Source: Peribacillus simplex (GTDB taxonomy: Bacteria > Bacillota > Bacilli > Bacillales > DSM-1321). From it: DNA of 64,000 nt. Below are positions 43,903 through 53,300 of the stretch, piece by piece. A program made the position numbers and the translations under genes. The stretch covers positions 1 through 64,000 of the forward strand of contig NZ_FTMX01000006.1 of the NCBI RefSeq assembly GCF_900156045.1, given 5' to 3'. Within the stretch, counting starts at the first letter, position 1. Every line of letters begins with the position of its first letter. The notes beneath the pieces are model-generated. The model saw nothing but the letters and a program-made list of their open reading frames with translations. It was not told the origin of the DNA and did no database searches.

Positions 43903-46900
43903 GTGAAATTTAAGAATGTGAGTCGAATTACGGCATGTGCACTAATTTTTGCACTGATTTTCAGCTTGATGGTTCCGTTAAATTCTCAAGCTGCAACTGC
44001 AACACCCGTTGAAAATGTAAAAACGATTAAAAATGGGGACACTCTGGATGGAAAGTTTGAAAAACCGGATGTTCAATGGTACCAAATCAGTCCCACAACA
44101 GAAGAAATACAAAAGTTCTCCCATATTGAGTTCGAAGTCAATTCGGACAAAATCTTGAATATCTCCGTATATCAAGATAAAGAAAAAGCAGAAAAAGATG
44201 AGAGCAATTATATGGTCTCTTCTTATCCTGATGAAAAAGCCGTAGTCGATTTCCCATATGCCTGGGAAGGCACATATTATGTTAAAGTTGAATATTTCGG
44301 CGATACGGATGATGAGGGAAATCCGATCCCGGATGCGGAAAATGTAGCTGAATACTCCATCAATGCGCATTCAGTAACATTGCCGCCATCTGCCGGGGAC
44401 GAAGGGGAGGAACTCGAATCATGCCCGGTTGAAGTGAGTGTAAATGATAAGAAAACGGGAGAATCCATGTTGAAAACACTCCGCGTGTTTAGAGATGAAG
44501 TTCTCACGAAGTCACCTGAGGGACGCACCCTTTCCTCTTTATACTATAAAGCTTCGCCATTCCTGGCTCTTCATCTTGCCGGGAATAAAACGGCAAGGGA
44601 AGCCGTTTATAATCACTTGGTCGAGATTAAGCCCCTTATTGAGGATCTTAATGAAAATGGAGCAAGCAGTACGGCAGTCATTAGCAACAAGCAGCAAGAA
44701 GCGATCAAGGCCTTATTCAAAAAGTCGACAGACGTCGCTCCAGCCGGATTGAAAAAGGATATGGACGCCATTGCAAAGAAAATCAATCTTGATAAGCTTG
44801 CAGGTGAAAGAATCGTCGATATCGCAAGCAAAGCGGGAATCGAACTTCCGGCTTCGAAAAATGTAAAGAACAAATATATCGTCAAACTTAAACCAGGGAA
44901 GTCATTAAGCGCTGTCCAATCCAAGATAAGCGGAAAAGGGTATGGAACATTATCGGCACCTAAGCAACAAGAGGTTCTGTATGATGATATGTATGTAGTG
45001 GAGTTAAAGAACCAAGCTAAAATGAGCACGGCGGCACTATCCGGTATCGAAAAACTTTCAGAAGTGGAATATATCGAACCGGTAAAAACGTACAAAGCAC
45101 TTTCTGCCGACATTCAATCACCGTATCAATGGTCTTTGGATAACGCCGGTGGGGAAGAAGGCGTAAAGGGCGCGGACATCGATAACGAAAAACTGCAGAA
45201 CCTTATTAAGAAACGTAATTTAAAAGATACATTGGTAGCGGTCATCGACACAGGTGTCGATGATTCACTTGCAGATCTTCAGAGTGTCGTTGAAATGGAG
45301 TCAGGTAAGAATTTCATCGATAAGAAAGAAAAAGCAATCGATGACAATGGCCATGGTACACATGTATCCGGAATCATCGCTGCCAAAGCGGATAATGGAT
45401 ATTCCATGCAAGGAATCAATCCAGTAGCTAAAATCATGCCAGTGAAGGTCTTGGACTCTTCAGGATTTGGAGACAATGAGAAAATTGCACTAGGCATTAA
45501 ATATGCCGTGGATCATGGTGCAAAGGTCATAAACCTTAGCTTGGGCGGAGAATATAGCAGGACGATTGAATATGCCTTGAAACATGCCGCTGCCAAGAAT
45601 GTAATGGTAGTCGTAGCAAGCGGTAATGATGGGATGGAGGGTCTTTCTTATCCTGCATCATCTAAATACGCCATATCCGTCGGTGCAACCAATGCACTTG
45701 ATTTAGTATCCGATTATTCAAATTATGGATCGAAATTGGACATGGTAGCTCCAGGGACAGGCATCCCGAGCCTTGTGCCTAATGGGAATGTTACCTACAT
45801 GGATGGAACATCAATGGCAACTCCCCATGTTGCAGCAGCTACAGCTCTGTTATTATCCGGAAACCCTGGGTTGAAAGTGAATGAAGTAAGGGAAATCCTT
45901 CATGAGACATCGGAATATGTCGCTTTTGAAGAAGAAGATAATGTAGATCCTTATGAGGACTATCAACCAGAAGATGGAGAAATCATAATCCCTGAAGAAG
46001 AACTGCCTGTCGGAAAAGATTTAGTATCTGGATATGGAAGGCTGAATGCATACAGCGCTCTTAGCGCAGTAGATTTACAAGCTAAAGTCAATCTTGTGAT
46101 GGATACGCAAACAAAACTGACTGGTTCAGCTAAAAAAGGTTCAGTAATCGAAGTGAAAAGCGGAAACAAAACGCTCGGTAAAGGAACGGCGGCAGCTAAC
46201 GGAACGTTCACCGTTACCATTCCGGTCCAAAAAGCTGCGCAGCAGCTTACTGTGAATATCTCTGATTCTTCCAAACTAGCAGTAACTTCAATCAAAGTAT
46301 TCGTGAATAAGGGTGCAACCCCTAACAAACCAACTGTTAAAGCTGTAAGTGACAAAGATACGTATGTAACGGGTCAATCACAAGCGGACATGAAAATCAC
46401 GATCAAAAATAGCGCAAAAAAAGTGATTGGTTCAGGTAACACGGACAGCAAAGGTAATTTCAAAGTGAAAATCAGCAAGCAAAAGGCTGGCACTAAACTT
46501 TCAGTCACAGCTACAGACTTAGCAAAACGTGAAAGCAAGGCCGCAACCGTGACTGTTCTCGATAAAACAGCCCCAGATGTACCGAAAGTGAATGAAGTAA
46601 GCGATAAAGCTACTTCAGTAACTGGTAAAACGGAAATCGGTTCAAGCGTAACCGTAAAGTACAGCAATAAAAACATCGGAACGGCAACCGCTGATAGTAA
46701 GGGGAACTTCTCCATTAAAATCAGCAAGAAAAAAGCAGGGTCTGCATTATATGTCTCAGCAAAAGACAAAGCGGGCAATACAGGAAAAGCGGCAAAAGTA
46801 ACGGTTAAAGATAAAACCGCTCCAGGTGCACCGAAAGTGAATGAAGTAAACGACAAAGCAACAAAAGTAACTGGTAAAGCGGAAATCGGTTCAACCGTAA

Positions 46901-47070
46901 CCGTGAAGTACAGCAATAAAAACATCGGAACGGCAAAAGCTGATAGTAAGGGGAACTTCTCCATCAAAATCAGCAAGAAAAAAGCTGGATCCGCATTATA
47001 CGTCTCGGCAAAAGACAAAGCGGGCAATACAGGAAAAGCAACAAAAGTTACCGTTAAAAAATCTAAATAG
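43903..47070 (+). CDS. Secreted S8 serine peptidase with C-terminal Ig-like repeats
   Basis: A 1055-residue secreted protease. A signal peptide (about 1-30, cleaved near SQAA) is followed by a PPC-like beta domain (about 35-155), a helical segment (about 180-310) and an inhibitor-I9-like propeptide (KYIVKLKPGKSL, about 325-395). The subtilisin domain (about 415-730) has the complete triad by my count: Asp449 (VAVIDTGVD), His484 (GHGTHVSG) and Ser637 (GTSMATPH), with oxyanion Asn575. The rest is four bacterial Ig-like modules, the last two nearly identical (83-residue period), Lys-rich and Gly/Ser-poor. No LPXTG or S-layer anchor is present; the basic repeats may bind wall polymers. Confidence 0.9.
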   Translation: MKFKNVSRITACALIFALIFSLMVPLNSQAATATPVENVKTIKNGDTLDGKFEKPDVQWYQISPTTEEIQKFSHIEFEVNSDKILNISVYQDKEKAEKDESNYMVSSYPDEKAVVDFPYAWEGTYYVKVEYFGDTDDEGNPIPDAENVAEYSINAHSVTLPPSAGDEGEELESCPVEVSVNDKKTGESMLKTLRVFRDEVLTKSPEGRTLSSLYYKASPFLALHLAGNKTAREAVYNHLVEIKPLIEDLNENGASSTAVISNKQQEAIKALFKKSTDVAPAGLKKDMDAIAKKINLDKLAGERIVDIASKAGIELPASKNVKNKYIVKLKPGKSLSAVQSKISGKGYGTLSAPKQQEVLYDDMYVVELKNQAKMSTAALSGIEKLSEVEYIEPVKTYKALSADIQSPYQWSLDNAGGEEGVKGADIDNEKLQNLIKKRNLKDTLVAVIDTGVDDSLADLQSVVEMESGKNFIDKKEKAIDDNGHGTHVSGIIAAKADNGYSMQGINPVAKIMPVKVLDSSGFGDNEKIALGIKYAVDHGAKVINLSLGGEYSRTIEYALKHAAAKNVMVVVASGNDGMEGLSYPASSKYAISVGATNALDLVSDYSNYGSKLDMVAPGTGIPSLVPNGNVTYMDGTSMATPHVAAATALLLSGNPGLKVNEVREILHETSEYVAFEEEDNVDPYEDYQPEDGEIIIPEEELPVGKDLVSGYGRLNAYSALSAVDLQAKVNLVMDTQTKLTGSAKKGSVIEVKSGNKTLGKGTAAANGTFTVTIPVQKAAQQLTVNISDSSKLAVTSIKVFVNKGATPNKPTVKAVSDKDTYVTGQSQADMKITIKNSAKKVIGSGNTDSKGNFKVKISKQKAGTKLSVTATDLAKRESKAATVTVLDKTAPDVPKVNEVSDKATSVTGKTEIGSSVTVKYSNKNIGTATADSKGNFSIKISKKKAGSALYVSAKDKAGNTGKAAKVTVKDKTAPGAPKVNEVNDKATKVTGKAEIGSTVTVKYSNKNIGTAKADSKGNFSIKISKKKAGSALYVSAKDKAGNTGKATKVTVKKSK

Positions 47071-47082
47071 CAATAAGAGGTG

Positions 47083-47119
47083 AAGGCCGTTTAACTTACA
47101 GGTTAAACGGCTTTTTTTT
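47083..47119 (+). terminator. Terminator of the S8 protease
   Basis: GGCCGTTTAAC pairs with GTTAAACGGCT around TTACAG, followed by eight T. Confidence 0.92.
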
Positions 47120-47918
47120 GTGAGAAAACGAATGAAAACACCGAGCGATGATGAGCGGTGTTTTTGCCAAGCTTTGTCACTGCATGATGTCAGATCTGGA
47201 GTTTCGCGTTATATTCTGAAACTTCACGTACTCGCCGTTCTTATATCATTAATCTGTTCAATAGTTGAGGCGAATCACAAAATATCACTGTCGGTAGTGA
47301 TTTGGTATTGGAGGAAAGTAATCAAGAAAGTGATTAATTTAAGGGGATTAATATATATTGACTTCCGAAATGATAAGGAATTAAGCTCAAAAGCGGATTC
47401 CTTATTATTTCAAATGTATATACCTATGGCGGGATTTTCGAGGGTCCATATATCCGCCGGTTATTTGATGTCCGAGAGAGCTCGCGATGACTACTGCTGC
47501 AAAGAGGAGGATGATTTTCTTCAAATTAATAATCTTCTTTCCGTTTTATTATTTTTAAAGATTACACCCAAATGCCTCTTCCTTCAACCCCCTTTTTATG
47601 GATGTTGAATTAATTGTGACAAACATTAAATGACCGTTTTTAACTAATGTATCAAAGATAAAGTAGCTGGTATTTATTTGGAAGTGAAAGCTTTAAATAA
47701 TGAGGATTATAAGAGGTTGTGAATTTAAGGGAGTCAGATCCTGGCGGACTCTCATTTGCTTTTTGATCCGCCAATTCCACCACTTTGATCTTGAATTGCT
47801 CTTAAAGCATGAGTTTTTCTTTCGGATAATTGGGATTACTGTAAGGCTAGGAAGATGACTGAAGGGGGAGGTCTATGCAGGGGAATGTTCAAATCAACTT
47901 GCCCCTGCATTTGTCAGC
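47120..47918. other. 800-base region without a supported gene
   Basis: A second terminator-like hairpin (AAAACACCG with CGGTGTTTT, 47135-47165) follows the first. A 162-codon frame at 47120-47608 begins inside these hairpins, has no ribosome site and reads as a Cys/His-rich, family-less sequence, so I do not call it. A short stretch at 47655-47720 (DKVAGIYLEVKALNNEDY) looks like a gene remnant. ATGCAGGGG and CCCCTGCAT (about 47874-47911) form a hairpin near the next gene. Confidence 0.45.
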
Positions 47919-48518
47919 TCATTTAGTGAATTCACTTCTTAGGAGGTAGACAACATCGTATTTCTTCAACTCGTCCATATGGCTATCACTATCACCATAA
48001 AAATCAGTGGAAAGTGAACGTATGCCTTCGTTTCCGCTTGAATAGCATATACTCGCCAATGCAAGCTTGTTTGTGCTGTTTATTTTGAGTTTGCCAGCAC
48101 TGCCCCAAACGCTGGACTCCATTTCATCAATGGTTTCAGGATAAGTGGCTGTATCCGTACCATTGTCGTTTTGAATGCTGATGTTGAACATCGATTGATT
48201 TTGGCCATCAACCGTTTTGGAAGTCGTAAAGATGATTGTCCCATTATCTTCGACGGCAGTTGTCATGCGTCCCATTTCAGGTTCGACAAGTTTGCCAAAT
48301 TCATATTTTTCGACCCAGACTGACATCTCCTTGTATGTATCATCAACATTGAATTCGATAAGAAAGGAATGTTCACTTGAATTCTCCAGGATGGCTTTTT
48401 CCCTTTCTGTCAACTCAGGAACTGAAAGGTTATTCCAGGATTTTGGCTCATCAGCCTTACAGGCGACTAACGAAAACGAGATCAGTGATAGGATGATGGA
48501 TAAAAAGATTTTTTTCAT
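47919..48518 (-). CDS. Putative lipoprotein, unknown function
   Basis: A 199-residue exported protein with a Lys-rich signal peptide ([16 protein letters not shown]) ending in the lipobox SLVAC, lipidated Cys about residue 20. The mature part is acidic, with [18 protein letters not shown] and a beta-rich middle. I do not recognise a family. ATG 48518 is chosen because it begins the classic MKK signal; ATG 48527 three codons earlier is possible and neither has a strong ribosome site. It stands alone. Confidence 0.75.
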   Translation of the reverse strand: MKKIFLSIILSLISFSLVACKADEPKSWNNLSVPELTEREKAILENSSEHSFLIEFNVDDTYKEMSVWVEKYEFGKLVEPEMGRMTTAVEDNGTIIFTTSKTVDGQNQSMFNISIQNDNGTDTATYPETIDEMESSVWGSAGKLKINSTNKLALASICYSSGNEGIRSLSTDFYGDSDSHMDELKKYDVVYLLRSEFTK

Positions 48519-48606
48519 GATTCTCATCTCTTGAATACTATTTACCTAATTAAAACCAATTCTTATATATTATAACATTATAATAAAAAAAGGAATCGGA
48601 ACGCGG

Positions 48607-48648
48607 CAAAAAGGCAAGCAATCAATCGTTATGCTTGCCTTTTTGTTG
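48607..48648. terminator. Bidirectional hairpin after the coat-protein gene
   Basis: AAAAAGGCAAGC pairs with GCTTGCCTTTTT across a 13-base loop. Flanking A and T runs allow it to stop the minus-strand coat-protein transcript. Confidence 0.85.
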
Positions 48649-48651
48649 CAT

Positions 48652-49146
48652 TTAGAATGGTTGGGAAAGAGCCTGATTGGCAACATCGACGTCATTTTGA
48701 AGCAATTGGTTCAAGTCGTATGCTGGATAGAGGTTTCGTTCATAAAGGTAGTGGAATATCTTGGTATGTGTATCGATGGCTCCATTTAAATGTTTTCTAA
48801 ATACTTTTCGAAGGGAAGGGGTGGCTGTTTCAGTAATGGCACCTGCATAACTTTTGATGGATGATTTGGCAAAGCCCAGCAATTCCCCGGCAGCAGCTGC
48901 CGATGCGTCATCCCTTGATACATCATCATCCCGTCCCGTCTTAGGCGTCAATGGATAAAATTGCAGCAGATCCATGATGTTTTGGGTAAGGGAATCGATC
49001 GTTTGCCTATATATCGTTTTTAAAATGGGATCTTTTATTTTCGGATAAGCTTTTTTAAATTTCATAAGGGCATTGGACTGGGAGGCGACCAATTCATGAA
49101 GCTCGAGTGTTTCATGCCAAGCAAGATGTGAATGGGTGGGTTTCAT
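48652..49146 (-). CDS. CotF-like spore coat protein
   Basis: A 164-residue helical protein with the features of the CotF family of coat proteins: WHETLELHELVASQSNALMKFKKAYP in the first helix pair and HTKIFHYLYERNLYPAYD near the C-terminus, which resembles a ferritin-like bundle. GAGGAATTTAC lies before ATG 49146. Such genes are normally expressed late in the mother cell during sporulation; I could not fix a sigma-K or sigma-E promoter. It supports an endospore-forming host. Confidence 0.82.
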   Translation of the reverse strand: MKPTHSHLAWHETLELHELVASQSNALMKFKKAYPKIKDPILKTIYRQTIDSLTQNIMDLLQFYPLTPKTGRDDDVSRDDASAAAAGELLGFAKSSIKSYAGAITETATPSLRKVFRKHLNGAIDTHTKIFHYLYERNLYPAYDLNQLLQNDVDVANQALSQPF

Positions 49147-49285
49147 GTAAATTCCTCCTGAACGAATAATCTTGATAAGTTATTCGAACGGTGGGCTATA
49201 GGTAAGTTGTCTAGTAAATTGTTTATGGAAAAGGTAGGTTGTCCCATCTTCCTTCACATTCACAGGTTAGAACGAGCGCCATGTT

Positions 49286-50188
49286 TTATTGATATTGCTC
49301 GAGAACAGAGAAGAACTTTTTGGCAAATTGGTAAAAAAGTTTTTCTGATGGTGCCAAGTCCCTGTTTTTGGGAGTGATGATGCCGACAGTCCGTTTGACT
49401 TCGGGTGTATCGATCGGAATTTTGACAGTCAGTCTTGGAATGACTTCATAAAAGGTACTGTCAGGGAGCAGACTGACTCCGATTCCTGCAGATACGAGCC
49501 CTTTTATGGAATCCATGTCTTCACCTTCCGAGGCGATGTTCGGTGCGAAACCGGCTGCTTTGCATGCTTCGAGAGCGATAGTGTGAAAGATGTATCCTTT
49601 TGGAAACAAGACGAAGGGATCATTTCGCAAGTCACTTAGACGCAGACTTTTCCTTTCGGCCAATGGGTGCGTTATCGGCAGTAAAGCGGAAATGTTTTCC
49701 GTGAACAGGATATGACCTTCGATATCTGGATCGTTTGTCGGAATCGGTCCAAGGAAAGCTAATCCGATTTCGCGATTTTTGACAGCTTCCTTTAAAGAGG
49801 AATAAGATCCCTGTCTTAAGTGGAAGCCAATATTCGGCTGCTCATCTTTAAAAGCGGAAATGACGGTAGGCAGTAAATGGGTGGAAAGGCTGGTCGGGAA
49901 CCCGATTTTAATGCTTCCGTGTTCAGGGTCCAAAAACTCCTCAATTTGATATTTGGCATATTCTATCGCCTGTATCGCCGTCTTGGCATGAATCAAGAAA
50001 ATTTTACCGATGGGTGTTAACTGGATATTCCGGCCGATTTTCTCGAATAAAAGAACGCCAAGCTCATCTTCCAGTCTGGAGATTTGCCGGCTGATTGCTG
50101 ATTGTGCAATATGCAGGTGCTCTGCGGCTTCAGAGACGTGTTCCCTCTCGGCGACCTCAACAAAATAACGTAATTGTCGTAGTTCCAT
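49286..50188 (-). CDS. gltC: LysR-type regulator of glutamate synthase, GltC
   Basis: A 300-residue LysR-family activator. The helix-turn-helix occupies residues 1-60 (MELRQLRYFVEVAE, then AQSAISRQISRLEDELG), and the effector domain starts near 90 with GSIKIGFPTSLSTHLLP. In B. subtilis GltC activates gltAB when glutamate is low and is influenced by glutamate dehydrogenase RocG. The gene is divergent from gltAB, with a matching dyad operator in the 133-base gap. ATG 50188 follows GAGGATGAAT. Confidence 0.94.
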   Translation of the reverse strand: MELRQLRYFVEVAEREHVSEAAEHLHIAQSAISRQISRLEDELGVLLFEKIGRNIQLTPIGKIFLIHAKTAIQAIEYAKYQIEEFLDPEHGSIKIGFPTSLSTHLLPTVISAFKDEQPNIGFHLRQGSYSSLKEAVKNREIGLAFLGPIPTNDPDIEGHILFTENISALLPITHPLAERKSLRLSDLRNDPFVLFPKGYIFHTIALEACKAAGFAPNIASEGEDMDSIKGLVSAGIGVSLLPDSTFYEVIPRLTVKIPIDTPEVKRTVGIITPKNRDLAPSEKLFYQFAKKFFSVLEQYQ

Positions 50189-50209
50189 TTATTCATCCTC
50201 CTGGCATTC

Positions 50210-50224
50210 ATCTCAAAGTGAGAT
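50210..50224. promoter_or_regulatory. GltC operator (box I-like dyad)
   Basis: ATCTCAAAGTGAGAT is a perfect 6-bp inverted repeat with a 3-base centre, the form of GltC box I (ATCTCA-N3-TGAGAT). It lies 21 bases upstream of gltC and 98 bases before gltA. A weaker palindromic segment, ATTCTACTAGAAT (50227-50239), follows and may be box II. Confidence 0.82.
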
Positions 50225-50321
50225 AGATTCTACTAGAATTATATATTGTTTATATCGATTTGAAAACCTAGAATAAATGTAAGTGACATAACGGTGTAAG
50301 AATACGATGGGGGCGATTAAT

Positions 50322-53300
50322 ATGACATACAATCAAATACCAAAAGCACAAGGGCTCTACCATCCTGAATTTGAACATGATGCATGTGGGATCGGTTTAT
50401 ACGCTCATTTAAAAGGGCTTGCTACACATGACATCGTCAAACAAGGACTGAATATGCTGTGCCAATTAGATCATCGCGGCGGACAAGGCAGCGATCCCCT
50501 TACAGGAGATGGCGCAGGATTAATGGTACAGATTCCTGATGAATATTTCAGGCTGGCATGCCCGGAAATGAACTTGCCGGCAAAAGGACGCTATGGTGTA
50601 GGCATGCTCTTTTTCTCTAACAATGATGATGAACGGAATGAAATCGAAACTCGTTTGAATGCATTTATCGAACAAGAAGGCCAAATGTTATTAGGCTGGA
50701 GAACGGTTCCTGTTGATGCAGCGAAGATCGGGGAGGTCGGCAAGGAGACATGTCCGATGATCCGCCAAGTATTCATCGGGGCAAGCGAAGGGATGAACGA
50801 TGATTTAGCTTTTGAGCGTAAATTGTTCATTATCAGAAAACAAGCTGAAAACTGGGCTCGTGAACGCGGCAATCGTTTTTATTTTGCCAGCCTTTCAAGT
50901 GCTACGATCGTATACAAAGGATTATTGACACCAGAGCAGGTGGATGCTTTTTATCTTGACCTTCAACAGGAGTCTTTCGTTTCGGCTTTCGCTTTAGTGC
51001 ATTCCCGCTTCAGCACGAATACTTTTCCTAGTTGGGAACGGGCACATCCAAACCGTTACCTGATCCATAATGGCGAAATCAATACGCTTAGAGGCAATGT
51101 GAATTGGATGAAAGCGCGTGAACAGCAGTTTGTATCGGAAGCATTCGGGGATGACCTGCAAAAGGTCCTGCCTATTCTGGATATAGACGGCAGTGATTCC
51201 TCGATTCTTGATAATGCACTTGAATTCTTCGTGCTTGCAGGGCGTAAACCGGCACATGCGGCGATGATGCTCATTCCTGAACCGTGGACGGAGAATCCGC
51301 ATATGACGAAGGAAAAGAAGGCATTTTACGAATATCATAGCATGCTCATGGAGCCATGGGATGGTCCGACGGCCATATCCTTTACGAATGGCAAGCAAAT
51401 CGGTGCCATCCTTGATCGAAATGGTTTAAGGCCGGCAAGGTATTATGTGACAAAAGATGATTACATCATTTTCTCATCTGAAGTCGGCGTGATCGATGTG
51501 GAGCCGGAGAATGTATTATATAAAGATCGTTTAAGCCCAGGCAGAATGCTTTTAATAGATTTAGAGGAAGGCCGTATTGTTTCCGATGAAGAGATCAAGT
51601 CGGAAATGGCTCAGGAAAAACCATACCAGCAATGGCTGGACGAACAGCTTGTTCAATTACGTGACGAAGAACCTGTGCTCGAGGGGGAGCCATTGAGTGA
51701 TTTATTATTCAGGCAAAAGGCGTTCGGATACACGTATGAAGATGTCCAAAAATATTTACTGCCAGTCATTAACGAAGGCAAAGATCCACTTGGCAGCATG
51801 GGGAATGACATTCCATTAGCGGTCTTATCAGATCGCCCGCAATCGCTATTCAATTATTTCAAGCAATCCTTTGCGCAGGTAACCAACCCGCCAATCGATT
51901 CGCTTCGTGAACAGATCGTCACGTCAACGATGACATTTCTGGGTGCGGAAGGCGATTTGCTGAAACCGGATGAAACGAACAGCCGCCGCATTCAATTGGA
52001 TTCACCTGTATTGACGCCAGGTCAAATGCAGCAGTTGAAAGAAAATGCCTATCCTGAATTCAGGAGCAAAGTCATTCACACTTTATTTTCAGAAGATTTA
52101 GAGAGTGAACTCGATCGCATCTGCCGTGAAGCGGAACAAGCGATCGCTGATGGTGTCAGCCTTTTGATATTATCCGACAAGGATATGAGCAAAGAAAAAG
52201 CTGCAATTCCTTCCCTGCTGGCTGCGAGTGCCCTTCATCAAGAGCTGATCCGTCATGGGAACCGTACGAAGGTGAGCATTATCGTTGAATCGGGGGAAGC
52301 AAGGGAAGTCCATCATTATGCGTCCCTGATCGGGTATGGAGTGGATGCGATTTACCCGTATCTTGCTTATGAAACATATAAGCAGGCGGTATTGGAAGGC
52401 AGTTTGTCCATCAGCTACGAAGAAACGGTAAGGAAATATGTACGCTCATTGACAGAAGGCATCGTAAAAGTGATGTCGAAAATGGGGATTTCAACGATTC
52501 AAAGTTATCGCGGCGCACAAATTTTCGAAGCGGTCGGAATCGGTGCTGAAGTGATCGAACGCTATTTCAGCGGTACGGCATCGCAGCTTAGTGGGATCGA
52601 TTTGGAAACGATCGCAGATGAGGCGTTGATTCGCCATAGGAAGGCTGCAGCTGATTCACTTGACCAAACTCTTGAAAGCGGCAGTGATTTTCAATGGAGA
52701 AAAACAGGGGAACATCATGCTTTCAATCCTAAAACGATCCATACACTGCAATGGGCCTGCCGGAAAGGCGACTATAATTTATTTAAGCAATATTCAAACT
52801 TGGCGAATGAAGAGAGACTCGGGTTTTTACGGAATTTATTCTCGTTCGATCAAAAACGCCAAAGCATTTCCATAGATGAAGTGGAATCCGTGGAATCCAT
52901 CGTCAGCCGATTCAAAACGGGCGCGATGTCATTCGGTTCATTGAGTCAGGAAGCACATGAAACATTAGCGATTGCGATGAACCGTTTAGGCGGGAAAAGC
53001 AATAGCGGTGAAGGCGGAGAGCATCCTAGCCGTTACCAACTGGATGAAAACGGCGATGACCGCCGCAGCGGAATTAAACAAATTGCATCAGGTCGTTTTG
53101 GAGTGAAAAGCCATTACCTTGTTAATGCAGATGAACTTCAAATCAAAATGGCGCAAGGTGCAAAGCCGGGTGAAGGCGGCCAGCTGCCAGGGAACAAAGT
53201 ATATCCTTGGGTCGCAGAGGTCCGTGGTTCCACACCAGGTGTCGGCCTGATTTCACCGCCTCCGCATCATGATATCTATTCGATTGAAGATCTGGCACAG

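Noticed and set aside
44613-45113. 166-codon minus-strand frame
   Set aside because: It is entirely inside the S8 protease propeptide region with no ribosome site.
46374-47027. 217-codon minus-strand frame over the protease repeats
   Set aside because: It is the antisense shadow of the Lys/Val-rich Ig-like repeats; its own repeats mirror the 249-bp period.
47120-47608. 162-codon frame after the S8 protease
   Set aside because: It begins at the T run of one terminator and contains another hairpin, lacks a ribosome site, and its composition (Cys, His, Leu-rich) matches no family I know.
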